Shown here in pieces: positions 54,713 through 62,891 of a DNA stretch of 64,000 nt. This DNA is from Aliidiomarina iranensis (GTDB lineage: Bacteria; Pseudomonadota; Gammaproteobacteria; Enterobacterales; Alteromonadaceae). How positions within the stretch are numbered: position 1 is the stretch's first letter; each line of letters starts with the position of its first letter. Below the pieces are notes generated by a model. It was given only the letters and a program-made list of their open reading frames with translations. It did no database searches and had not been told where the DNA came from. Both the position numbers and the translations under genes were made by a program. The stretch covers positions 1 to 64,000 of the forward strand of contig NZ_PIPJ01000006.1 of assembly GCF_003987135.1 (NCBI RefSeq), written 5' to 3'.

Positions 54713-55704
54713 AGAGCGAAGCTTGGCGGGTGTATAAACTGGGTGAACAACCAAGGCGAACGTGGCGGGAAACTGTGGTTCGCTGGTTACAGGAGAAAGC
54801 TTACAAGGCGGATGCTAAAAAAGACTTAGGGAAGCTGCGTTGGCTGGATCCATATTTAGGGCACCTTTATCTTGATGAGATTAACCGCGATGTGGTTGAT
54901 CACATTAAGGCAGTGAGAGCAAAGGAAGCATCGACGACAACGGCCAATCGTTACTTGGCGCTTATACGCTCAATACTGCGTATGGCTCGGGATGAATGGG
55001 AGTGGGTCGATCGGATTCCAGCGGTAAAACTGTTTAAGGAGTCAAGAAAACGTATTCGCTGGTTAACCCCCGATGAAGCGGATCGATTGTTAGAGGAATT
55101 ACCGCGGCACTTGCGTCTTATGGCTCAGTTTTCATTGGCAACGGGTTTGCGCCAATCGAATGTGAGTTATTTGCGTTGGGATCAAGTGGATGTTGAACGC
55201 GGGTTTGCGTGGATCCATCCTGATCAATCAAAATCAGGAAAGGCCATTAACGTTCCTTTAAATAACGATGCGGTATCGGTGTTGCGAACGGTGCAAGGTG
55301 AACATCCGCAGTATTGTTTTGTGTATCAAGGCAACCCTGTGGAGCGAACATCGACAAAGGCATGGCATGCAGCGTTAACCCGAGCGGGTATTGAAAATTT
55401 TCGTTGGCACGATTTACGGCACACGTGGGCGAGTTGGCATGCTCAACGTGGCACTAGCTTACAAGAGCTTCAAGAGCTAGGTGGCTGGGCATCATTTGAA
55501 ATGGTTTTGCGCTACGCCCATCTTGCAGGGCAACACTTAAAACAGGTTGCGGGCAATGTGGATGGTACATGTGGTACAAAATTGGTACAAAGCCAGAAAA
55601 CAAAAAGCCCCGCTATTGCTAGCAGGGCCTTTGAAATAATGGTGCCCGGAGGCGGAATCGAACCACCGACACGAGGATTTTCAATCCTCTGCTCTACCAA
55701 CTGA
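54589..55704 (+). CDS. int: Tyrosine recombinase (integrase) whose 3' end lies in tRNA-Phe
   Basis: The 371-residue integrase has an N-terminal AP2-like arm-binding region, a core-binding domain (about 55-150) and the catalytic domain with Arg188 (ATGLRQSN), His274 and Arg277 (WHDLRH) and nucleophile Tyr309 (MVLRYAHL). AGGAGG lies just upstream of the ATG. Residues 351-371 are encoded by the opposite strand of tRNA-Phe; the stop TGA is inside the tRNA gene. Using the left att sequence instead, the frame would end ISFSENY, so the gene stays complete when the element is a circle. Confidence 0.95.
   Translation: MALYKRGNLWWTRFTAPNGERISRSTGTDEKKQAQEYEDSLKSEAWRVYKLGEQPRRTWRETVVRWLQEKAYKADAKKDLGKLRWLDPYLGHLYLDEINRDVVDHIKAVRAKEASTTTANRYLALIRSILRMARDEWEWVDRIPAVKLFKESRKRIRWLTPDEADRLLEELPRHLRLMAQFSLATGLRQSNVSYLRWDQVDVERGFAWIHPDQSKSGKAINVPLNNDAVSVLRTVQGEHPQYCFVYQGNPVERTSTKAWHAALTRAGIENFRWHDLRHTWASWHAQRGTSLQELQELGGWASFEMVLRYAHLAGQHLKQVAGNVDGTCGTKLVQSQKTKSPAIASRAFEIMVPGGGIEPPTRGFSILCSTN
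55564..55590 (+). repeat. GGTACAa repeats near the right end, probable integrase arm sites
   Basis: GGTACAT at 55564, GGTACAA at 55573 and GGTACAA at 55584 lie 45-71 bp inside the right repeat. GGTACAA at 51300 and 51311 lies inside the left repeat in the same orientation. Spacing of 9-11 bp is close to one DNA turn. Confidence 0.6.
55600..55630 (-). terminator. Terminator for tRNA-Phe, inside the integrase gene
   Basis: On the minus strand GCCCTGCT and AGCGGGGC pair around AGCAAT, followed by TTTTTG. It lies nine bases past the tRNA 3' end and is carried by the element, replacing the chromosomal one. Confidence 0.85.
55635..55685 (-). repeat. attR: 51-bp direct repeat within tRNA-Phe
   Basis: It is identical to 51142-51192 and covers the 3' half of the intact tRNA-Phe plus five bases beyond CCA. 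The crossover should fall in the anticodon loop/stem part of the repeat. Confidence 0.95.
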
Positions 55705-55715
55705 GCTATCCGGGC
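55640..55715 (-). tRNA. tRNA-Phe(GAA)
   Basis: The 76-nt gene has acceptor stem GCCCGGA/TCCGGGC, a regular D arm, anticodon loop TTGAAAA (anticodon GAA), a normal T arm (GGTGG-TTCGATT-CCGCC) and encoded CCA. It is intact after integration of the element, which supplied its 3' half and its terminator. Confidence 0.97.
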
Positions 55716-55765
55716 AAGCCGCGCAAAGTGATGGCCATATAAAGCAACATCTCAATGCGGCGGGT

Positions 55766-55794
55766 ATTAAACTCGTTTTGTGGTTAGGTGTCAA
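55766..55794 (-). promoter_or_regulatory. Sigma-70 promoter for tRNA-Phe
   Basis: On the minus strand TTGACA (55794-55789) and TTTAAT (55771-55766) are separated by exactly 17 bp: a perfect -35 and a 5/6 -10 box. Transcription would begin about 43 bases before the tRNA. Confidence 0.8.
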
Positions 55795-55892
55795 GGCTGC
55801 GCTGGTATTTTATTGAAACTTCTATTCCTAGAAGCCTTTTTTAACACTAGGCAGCGCCTATTAAGCGCACCGTTTGCGAAACGAATTAAACG

Positions 55893-57161
55893 TTAAGAGC
55901 GAACTTGACCATTACCGGTAACTACAAACTTCTCGGTAGTTAGCGATTGCAAGCCCATGGGGCCATACGCATGGAGCTTGGAGGTAGAGATACCAATCTC
56001 TGCACCTAAACCTAGCTGCCCGCCATCGGAGAACCGTGATGAAGTGTTCCACATGGTTACTGCTGAATCGATATCGGCAATGAATTTACGTGCAGTTTGC
56101 TCGTTTTCAGTGCAAATCACATCGGTGTGGCCGCTAGAAAACTGATGCAAATGTTCAACTGCATGATCGTAATCATTCACCTTACGAACAGCAATTTCCA
56201 GCGCTAAATATTCTTCACCGAAAGCATCATCTGCGATATGCTCAGCATCTTCGAAATATTCTAGCGAACCTGAACATGCGTGAATTTTAACGTTCTTTTC
56301 CGCTAGTGCTGTTGCAGCCATTGGCAAGAACTTATCAGCTACTTCACTGTGAACTAATAAACCTTCAAGAGCATTACATACGCCCGTACGTTGAGTTTTA
56401 CCGTTTAGCAATAAGGCCAACGCTTTATCAAGATCCGCATCTTTATCAACATATAAATGGCATACACCTTTGTAATGTTGAATCACTGGGATCTTGCTGT
56501 TATCGCTTACATAGTGAATGAGGCCTTCACCACCACGCGGGATCACTAAATCAATGTAATCGCTTTGCTTTAACAGCTCAGCCATTAGATCACGATCTGG
56601 CGTTGGCACTACGGTAACCACATCTTTCGGCAAGCCGCTGGCTTCAATGGCACTGTGCATCGCTTCGGCGATTACTTTACTGGTGCCGATCGCTTCGCGG
56701 CCACAACGAAGAATTACTGCATTACCTGATTTAAAGCAAAGAGCGCCAGCATCTGCTGTTACATTTGGGCGCGCTTCGTAAATCATGCAAATAACGCCTA
56801 GCGGGATACGCATTTTATCGATACGCATGCCATTTGGGCGCTCTTCTAGAAGATAGCTCTCACCAACGGGATCAGGTAAGGCAATGATTTCTTCAATTGC
56901 TTTGGCCATATCTTCGATACGATCTGCATCTAGGGCTAAACGATCCATCATGGCAGCATCTAAGCCTTTAGCTTCGCCTTCACGTAAATCTTCGGCGTTG
57001 GCTAGTAGAATTTTTTCTTGCTGCGCACGAATGGCATCGGCCATGCGTTGTAAGGCTGCATTTTTATCTTCGGTAGATAAAGTTGCAATTGAACGTGCCG
57101 CTTTAGCAGCACGTTTAGAAATTTCTGTAGCTAATTCGCTATTACTAATTTGGTTACTCAT
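55893..57161 (-). CDS. proA: Gamma-glutamyl phosphate reductase (ProA)
   Basis: ProA reduces gamma-glutamyl phosphate to glutamate semialdehyde in proline synthesis. The 422-residue protein is an aldehyde-dehydrogenase-fold enzyme; the catalytic cysteine lies in QRTGVCNALEGLLVH (about 285-299). IDLVIPRGGEGLI and IGISTSKLHAYGPMGLQ are further family segments. GGAG is five bases before the ATG, and the start overlaps the proB end by eight bases. No key residue is missing. Confidence 0.97.
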   Translation of the reverse strand: MSNQISNSELATEISKRAAKAARSIATLSTEDKNAALQRMADAIRAQQEKILLANAEDLREGEAKGLDAAMMDRLALDADRIEDMAKAIEEIIALPDPVGESYLLEERPNGMRIDKMRIPLGVICMIYEARPNVTADAGALCFKSGNAVILRCGREAIGTSKVIAEAMHSAIEASGLPKDVVTVVPTPDRDLMAELLKQSDYIDLVIPRGGEGLIHYVSDNSKIPVIQHYKGVCHLYVDKDADLDKALALLLNGKTQRTGVCNALEGLLVHSEVADKFLPMAATALAEKNVKIHACSGSLEYFEDAEHIADDAFGEEYLALEIAVRKVNDYDHAVEHLHQFSSGHTDVICTENEQTARKFIADIDSAVTMWNTSSRFSDGGQLGLGAEIGISTSKLHAYGPMGLQSLTTEKFVVTGNGQVRS

Positions 57162-58272
57162 GTTTTCTCCATAACATTAAATCGTCGCGATGAATGACTT
57201 CGCTGATTGGGCTGTATCCATATGCTTCAGCGATGGCGCTATCCGATTGCCCTTTGATATGAATCAATTCGTGGGAGCTATATCGGCAAATGCCTTTAGC
57301 GATCGTTTCCATGTTTTCTGCGCTTCTAACAAGCACTGCATCGCCGCGATCGAAATTACCTTCTATACCGACGATACCCGAAGTCAATAATGATTCGCTG
57401 TTATTCCTAATCGCTTTTACTGCGCCTGAATCTACCAGTATCTCGCCTTGGGCGATTAGGGTGTGGCGTAGCCAATGCTTTTTATTGCTTAACGGGTTTT
57501 CTTTAGCTTTAAATAAGGTGCCCGGATTTTCGTTTCGCAGAAGCACTTCAAATTTACTTCCTTTCCGGCCATTTAAAATATAAGTGTCTATGCCGTGGGC
57601 GGTTGCCTTTTCAGCAGCCTCAACTTTTGTTCGCATTCCGCCGGTACCAACAGCACTAGCAGAACCCCCGGCCAGGGCATAAATACTCTGATCAATTTCT
57701 TCAATCACCGGTAACAAGGTAGCGTCTTTATTTTTATTCGGGTCTTTATCAAACAACCCATCAATATCAGAACAAATAAAGAGCGCGTCGGCATCAACAA
57801 CTGTAGCAACCATTGCGGCTAAGTTATCGTTATCACCTACTTTTAAATCATCGGTGGCTAGCGCATCGTTCTCGTTGGCGATGGGCATGATGTCGTTTTC
57901 GAGAAGTGCGTTCACTGTGTTGCGAATGCTGATATAGCGCTCGCGGTCGCGAAGGTCATCGTGAGTCATGAGAACTTGGGCACAAGGGAAATCAAAAAAG
58001 CGTGACCAGCTCTCCATAACTTGGGTTTGCCCTACAGCCGCCATGGCTTTCTTTAGAACAACCGGAATTTGGGTACTTTCTACATTAAAATGATGTCGGC
58101 CTGCGGCAACGGATCCTGATGACACCAAAACTATCTCTTGTCCGCGCTCACGGCATTCGTTAATGAAGCGAGCGATGGCGAGAAGATATTTTGAGCTGCA
58201 TCCATTACCATCTGGCGCGATTAGAGCACTGCCGACCTTGATCACTGCTCTTCGCCAGGCTGGGATTTTCAT
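57154..58272 (-). CDS. proB: Glutamate 5-kinase with PUA domain (ProB)
   Basis: ProB phosphorylates glutamate in the first, proline-inhibited step of proline synthesis. The 372-residue protein has the amino-acid-kinase domain (RRAVIKVGSALI, LLENDIMPIANENDALA, GDNDNLAAMVA, GTGGMRTKVEAA) and a C-terminal PUA domain (about 275-365). GGAG is five bases before the ATG. It is the first gene of proBA. Confidence 0.96.
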   Translation of the reverse strand: MKIPAWRRAVIKVGSALIAPDGNGCSSKYLLAIARFINECRERGQEIVLVSSGSVAAGRHHFNVESTQIPVVLKKAMAAVGQTQVMESWSRFFDFPCAQVLMTHDDLRDRERYISIRNTVNALLENDIMPIANENDALATDDLKVGDNDNLAAMVATVVDADALFICSDIDGLFDKDPNKNKDATLLPVIEEIDQSIYALAGGSASAVGTGGMRTKVEAAEKATAHGIDTYILNGRKGSKFEVLLRNENPGTLFKAKENPLSNKKHWLRHTLIAQGEILVDSGAVKAIRNNSESLLTSGIVGIEGNFDRGDAVLVRSAENMETIAKGICRYSSHELIHIKGQSDSAIAEAYGYSPISEVIHRDDLMLWRKHE

Positions 58273-58552
58273 ATGAACTCCATACTGAACTAACGAAGCA
58301 TTTATACTAGCATAATGGCGAATTAAGCTCCACCAAGCCCACGCTCACGGGGCTTGATAGGGCATTCACAGTTTATATGGGAGGTATTCGCAATAGCTAT
58401 AAAACGAATGATTAGGATGTGTTATGCATAGCTCCGTTATTGCATAAAAATTCACTTTTAGCGTTAAAGAACCTACTTTTTTAGATTGAAAAATAAGCAA
58501 TTTATTCTTTAAAAACTTGAAGTAATATGTTGGTTTTTTGTTTGGATTTACG

Positions 58553-58828
58553 TCATTGCTGTTCTGGCGGTGTATAACCTTCAATATCTACTTCTTTTCC
58601 TTCAAACAAAAACGCAATCATTTGCTGTTCTAAAAACGCACGGGCTTCGGTGTCCATCATGTTCAAACGTTTTTCGTTGATAAGCATAGTTTGTTTTTTT
58701 TGCCACTCAGCCCAGGCTTCTTTTGAGATACTGGCAAATATTTTTTCACCAAGCTCGCCAGGATAGAGTTGAAAATCTAGGCCTTCGGCTTCTTTCTTTA
58801 GGTATTCACAATATACGGTACGAGCCAT
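58553..58828 (-). CDS. yggX: Probable Fe(2+)-trafficking protein (YggX)
   Basis: The 91-residue protein matches Ygg[28 protein letters not shown] at the start with the conserved Cys7, and [20 protein letters not shown]. YggX protects iron-sulfur proteins and is induced by oxidative stress in enteric bacteria. GGAG lies just upstream of the start. It follows mutY with a 108-bp gap, the conserved mutY-yggX order. Confidence 0.96.
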   Translation of the reverse strand: MARTVYCEYLKKEAEGLDFQLYPGELGEKIFASISKEAWAEWQKKQTMLINEKRLNMMDTEARAFLEQQMIAFLFEGKEVDIEGYTPPEQQ

Positions 58829-58936
58829 AACTTACTCCAAACTGAACACTTATCGGTAGTTAAGCGGTTTTCGTTTCACCACCATCTAATGGGCTGGCAT
58901 ACTAACACACAGGAATTATTACCAGCTAGCGCAACT

Positions 58937-60022
58937 CTATTCTGCCTTGGTTTGCCAGTGAGTTTCAATAAATGCCCGAATCGGCGTTGGTAACCCTAGG
59001 GAGTTCAATGTTTTGCTATTCTCTAGGTCAGCAACTGCATCGGTAGGTAGTTGATATTCAGGATTCGCTTCTTCAAGGTGATTCATTATTTCAACGTTGG
59101 CGCTGGTCATCGCCCACACCTTAGCTTCTAACTTGTAATGGCTAAAAACGTGTTTGAAGCTTCCTTTTAACTCGGCCTCTAATGGTTTTTCCGAAACTTC
59201 CGGTAAACTCCAAAGAGATGCCCAAATACCTTTGCTGGGTCGTTTAACCAGGCGCAGGCTATTATTCTCCAAGTTTTCTATCCAGAGGAAGTGGCCAATT
59301 TTGGTGGGAATGGCTTTTTTAGCCTTAGGGTTGGGTAATTCTGTTATTCGTTGCTCTTGAAAAGCAACGCAAGAACTTGCGAAGGGGCAATCTTGGCAGC
59401 TAGGGTTACGTTTGGTGCATAGCGTGGCGCCTAAATCGAGCAACCCTTGAGCGAACCTGCGGTTATTTTTCTCAGGCGTGAGCGTTTCGGCATACTGCCA
59501 TAGTTCTTTATTTACTGCGCTGCTCGTGGGCGGGCCTTCAATACCAAAAATTCGGCAAAACAGACGGCGCACATTGCCATCGACAATGGGTCCATAGGTA
59601 TCATAGGCGAACGAGCGAATTGCCCCTGCGGTATAACGGCCAACACCAGGAATCTTTTGAATACTTTCAAGTTCTTCAGGAAACTTGCCATTCAGCTCAT
59701 GCACTATGTAATGCGCGGCTTTCTGCAAATTTCGAGCGCGCGAGTAATAACCTAAGCCTTGCCAAAGCGCCATAACCTCATCTTCGTTGGCGCTTGCAAG
59801 TGCTTCCAGAGTGGGTAAAGCTTGCATCCAGCGCTGAAAATATGGAATAACGGTGCTAACTTGAGTTTGTTGCAGCATAATTTCACTAACTAGAACACGA
59901 TAAGGAGTGGCTGGCTGTTGCCATGGCAGATCATGACGACCATGCTGATGTTGCCAAGTAAGTACTTCTTCTGCGAATTTAGCGGCGGTTAGTTGCTTTT
60001 TAAGTTTATTTGCTGCTTGCAT
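58937..60022 (-). CDS. mutY: A/G-specific adenine DNA glycosylase (MutY)
   Basis: MutY removes adenine mispaired with 8-oxoguanine. The 361-residue protein has the HhH-GPD fold with Glu47 (VSEIMLQQTQV), the hairpin IPGVGRYTAGA near 124 and Asp148 (PIVDGNV). The 4Fe-4S cluster ligands are Cys202, Cys209, Cys212 and Cys218. A C-terminal NUDIX-like domain recognises 8-oxoG. Start at 60022 has no clear ribosome site. It is divergent from trmB. Confidence 0.96.
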   Translation of the reverse strand: MQAANKLKKQLTAAKFAEEVLTWQHQHGRHDLPWQQPATPYRVLVSEIMLQQTQVSTVIPYFQRWMQALPTLEALASANEDEVMALWQGLGYYSRARNLQKAAHYIVHELNGKFPEELESIQKIPGVGRYTAGAIRSFAYDTYGPIVDGNVRRLFCRIFGIEGPPTSSAVNKELWQYAETLTPEKNNRRFAQGLLDLGATLCTKRNPSCQDCPFASSCVAFQEQRITELPNPKAKKAIPTKIGHFLWIENLENNSLRLVKRPSKGIWASLWSLPEVSEKPLEAELKGSFKHVFSHYKLEAKVWAMTSANVEIMNHLEEANPEYQLPTDAVADLENSKTLNSLGLPTPIRAFIETHWQTKAE

Positions 60023-60140
60023 GCGAGTTTGCTTGTTTTTCCTTCAGGAGCTTGGATAATAACGGCCCGTTGAGTGTAGCAGGTTCGTTTGTGTGCATGC
60101 TATCAAGAAAATTGAAGAATTTAGAACCACAGAGGTAGGT

Positions 60141-60896
60141 ATGAACAAAACGCCAGAGCACGGCGCGGCCAACACAGAAACTACAGAAAGCTCAGAAGCG
60201 CTAAAGGAAATCGAAAGTGGCCCCTACATGCGCCGGATCAGAAGTTTTGTTCGCCGTGAAGGCCGATTAACGAAAGGCCAAGCTGGTGCGATGGAGCGCC
60301 AATGGCCAATCATGGGTATTGAATTCAATGGTGAGCAGCTGAATCTAGCGAGCATATTTGGCAACGCTAACCCTGTGGTTATAGAGATCGGTTTTGGCAT
60401 GGGAAAATCGTTAGTAACTATGGCAAAGGCCGCCCCACAAATAAACTTTATTGGTATTGAAGTACATACCCCGGGCGTAGGTGCCTGTTTGCTTGAGGCG
60501 GAAGCTCAGAATGTAAGTAACTTGCGCGTTATTGAACACGATGCCGTAGAGGTATTGAATGATTGGCTCGCTGATGATTGCCTTGATGGTGTGCAGATAT
60601 TTTTCCCAGATCCGTGGCATAAAAAACGCCACCATAAACGCCGGTTAATTCAGCCGGAATTTGTGGCTTTATTGCGGAAGAAGTTGAAAGCCGGTGGTGT
60701 TTTGCATTTGGCTACCGATTGGGAAAATTATGCCGAGCACATGTTAGAGGTGATGAACGTAGCGCCGGGATATGAGAATCAAGCCACTGATGGTACTTAC
60801 ATTCCGCGGCCAGACGAGCGCCCACTCACTAAATTCGAACAACGTGGGCAACGCCTTGGCCATGGGGTTTGGGATATGAAATACACCGCCGTTTAA
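60141..60896 (+). CDS. trmB: tRNA (guanine-N7-)-methyltransferase (TrmB)
   Basis: TrmB methylates G46 in tRNA variable loops. The 251-residue protein has the SAM motif [17 protein letters not shown] (about 77-93) and the family motif [17 protein letters not shown] near 154-170. The frame opens at 60093, but ATG 60141 has AGAGG five bases upstream and is preferred. Its TAA overlaps the stop of hemW on the other strand. Confidence 0.95.
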   Translation: MNKTPEHGAANTETTESSEALKEIESGPYMRRIRSFVRREGRLTKGQAGAMERQWPIMGIEFNGEQLNLASIFGNANPVVIEIGFGMGKSLVTMAKAAPQINFIGIEVHTPGVGACLLEAEAQNVSNLRVIEHDAVEVLNDWLADDCLDGVQIFFPDPWHKKRHHKRRLIQPEFVALLRKKLKAGGVLHLATDWENYAEHMLEVMNVAPGYENQATDGTYIPRPDERPLTKFEQRGQRLGHGVWDMKYTAV

Positions 60897-62056
60897 TTAT
60901 CTTCGGTAAGTAAATCGCTAAGCACTTGATTTAAGTATAAGCGCCCCGTTGCAGTTGTTTGCCAATGTTCCGCTGTATTCTCGATAAAGCCCTTGCGAAT
61001 TGAATCAGCAAGGGCTTTATCGGCTTTATCGAGTGGTAAACCGGTAAAGGCCGAAAACTCGCTTTTAGGAACTGGTTCAAGTAACCGTAAGCGATTCATA
61101 AAGTACTCGAATACTCGCTCATCCGGCTCCACCTGCCATTGTTTAAAGACAAAGTTTCGGGTTAAATCAAGATAACCGCGTGGATGCTTCACCTTTTCGG
61201 TGCGAATAATTTGTTGCTGGTCGGGCAAGGTTATTTTGCCGTGAGCACCACAACCAATGCCCAAGTAATCACCAAAACGCCAGTAATTCAAATTATGCTG
61301 ACCGCGATGCCTCGGTTTGCCATAAGCACTTACTTCATATTGCTCGTAGCCAGCGGCGGCAAGGCGAATATGGCCTTGTTCATAGATATCCCACAATACA
61401 TCATCATTGGGCAACACCGGCGGTTTGCTCGCAAACATGGTATTGGGCTCAATCGTAAGTTGATACCACGAAATGTGAGGTGGGTTGAGGGCAATAATAC
61501 CCTCTAAATCCGCCATGGCTGTAGCTAGCGTTTGCTCGGGTAAACCATGCATTAAATCCAAATTAAAACTGGTGAGCGCTAGGGTGCTGGCATGCTGAGC
61601 CGCAATCTGTGCTTGCTCCGAATTATGAATTCGGCCCAGGCGCTGCAGCTGTTGTTGCTGCAAGCTTTGAACGCCAATGGATAATCGCGTTACGCCAGCA
61701 TCGGCAAAGCCAGCGAAACGTTCAGTTTCAAAGGTACCTGGGTTCGCTTCGAGCGTTATTTCAATATTTGGGTTAAATGGTATAAGTGCCTCAATGCCTT
61801 GTAATAAACCTTGTATTCCTGCGGCTGAAAAAAGGCTCGGAGTGCCGCCGCCGATAAAGATAGAGGTAAGCTTGCGGCCTTGAACGTAACGTAAATCAGC
61901 CGCTAAATCATCAAGCAAACAAGCAATATATTGGGCTTCAGGAATAATTTCAGGTTGCGCATGAGAATTAAAATCACAATACGGGCACTTTTGCACACAC
62001 CACGGAATATGCACATATAAACTCAAGGGTGGTAGTTGCATATTAGTGGTTGTCAT
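60893..62056 (-). CDS. hemW: Radical SAM haem chaperone HemW
   Basis: The 387-residue protein is the HemW radical SAM enzyme, a haem chaperone once annotated as oxygen-independent coproporphyrinogen oxidase. The cluster motif is Cys20-x3-Cys24-x2-Cys27 ([11 protein letters not shown]). [11 protein letters not shown] and [10 protein letters not shown] are further family motifs, and a C-terminal HemW domain is present. ATG 62056 has GAGG six bases upstream; ATGs at 62077 and 62041 are alternatives. It lies downstream of rdgB, the usual order. Confidence 0.94.
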   Translation of the reverse strand: MTTTNMQLPPLSLYVHIPWCVQKCPYCDFNSHAQPEIIPEAQYIACLLDDLAADLRYVQGRKLTSIFIGGGTPSLFSAAGIQGLLQGIEALIPFNPNIEITLEANPGTFETERFAGFADAGVTRLSIGVQSLQQQQLQRLGRIHNSEQAQIAAQHASTLALTSFNLDLMHGLPEQTLATAMADLEGIIALNPPHISWYQLTIEPNTMFASKPPVLPNDDVLWDIYEQGHIRLAAAGYEQYEVSAYGKPRHRGQHNLNYWRFGDYLGIGCGAHGKITLPDQQQIIRTEKVKHPRGYLDLTRNFVFKQWQVEPDERVFEYFMNRLRLLEPVPKSEFSAFTGLPLDKADKALADSIRKGFIENTAEHWQTTATGRLYLNQVLSDLLTEDN

Positions 62057-62163
62057 TAGATGCCTCAAATACTTCATTAACCAGCGAAAATTGGTAGCCT
62101 ATTGGGGTAAAAAGGGCTTGCGTGAACATCTTTTGGATGAACGTTGGTTCTGTAAACACGGAT

Positions 62164-62766
62164 TTAAGCGAGTTGCTGAACGAGAAGTTGCAGAGCTTTT
62201 GCTCGATGACTCAACGCTTGTTTCTCCGGTTTGCTTAGTTCCGCTGATGTGCAATTGAGCTCAGGTATCCAAAAAATTGGGTCATAACCAAAGCCGCCAG
62301 AACCCGCTGGTTCTCTGGTAATCATACCTTGCCAACGGCCGTGGCAAACGATGGGCGTAGGATCGCTGGCACTTTGCATGAACACCAACACACAATGAAA
62401 CTCTGCTTGACGCTCATCAGTAGGAACATTTTCCATGTCTGTAAGCAGCTTGTTCAGATTATCTGTATCGGTTGCATTGCTTCCAGCATACCGCGCTGAA
62501 TAGATTCCCGGTGAGCCGCCTAAAGCTTTTACGGCTAAACCAGAATCATCGGCCAGAGCTGGAAGGCCGGTACTTTCACAGGCATGCCGCGCTTTAATAA
62601 TCGCATTTTCAATAAATGTTAAACCGGTTTCATCGGCATCGGAGACATTTAACTCAGCTTGCGGTGTTACCTGCCAACCTAGTGGCGCAAGAAGCTCAGA
62701 TAATTCAACCACTTTGCCTTTATTGCCAGTGGCGAGCACCAACTGCAACGAATCCTTAGTTTGCAT
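62164..62766 (-). CDS. rdgB: XTP/dITP diphosphatase (RdgB/HAM1)
   Basis: The 200-residue enzyme hydrolyses dITP, XTP and other non-standard purine NTPs to monophosphates. It has the HAM1 signature [12 protein letters not shown] (about 10-21), [13 protein letters not shown] (about 67-79), SARYAG and [14 protein letters not shown] lies six bases before the ATG. All usual motifs are present. Confidence 0.96.
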   Translation of the reverse strand: MQTKDSLQLVLATGNKGKVVELSELLAPLGWQVTPQAELNVSDADETGLTFIENAIIKARHACESTGLPALADDSGLAVKALGGSPGIYSARYAGSNATDTDNLNKLLTDMENVPTDERQAEFHCVLVFMQSASDPTPIVCHGRWQGMITREPAGSGGFGYDPIFWIPELNCTSAELSKPEKQALSHRAKALQLLVQQLA

Positions 62767-62891
62767 CTATAACCTCGCAGATTGCTAAAATAGTATTTGT
62801 TCGGCGGGATTATAGCGCACTTCGAAGGCTGTGTTATTATCAAAACCGGAGCTATCGAAGTAAAGATTACAAAAGGACGCAGAGCACACTA

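Larger units (their letters stand above)
51142..55685. mobile_element. Integrated element at tRNA-Phe (about 4.5 kb) with Rep_trans, Xis and Int genes
   Basis: A perfect 51-bp repeat bounds the segment, with the intact tRNA-Phe at the right end and its 3' fragment at the left. The integrase gene lies next to the intact tRNA. Inside are two unknown genes, a Rep_trans-family replication/nicking protein, an excisionase-like protein and the integrase. No capsid, coupling or conjugation genes are seen, so it should depend on another element for transfer, or be a small rolling-circle or satellite-type element. Confidence 0.92.

Noticed and set aside
55512-55700. 62-codon minus-strand frame across tRNA-Phe
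   Set aside because: It is antisense to int and runs through the tRNA gene.
58366-58584. 72-codon minus-strand frame after yggX
   Set aside because: AT-rich with low-complexity Lys/Phe/Tyr content and overlap with yggX; no ribosome site or family. The 280 bp between proB and yggX hold nothing I can support.
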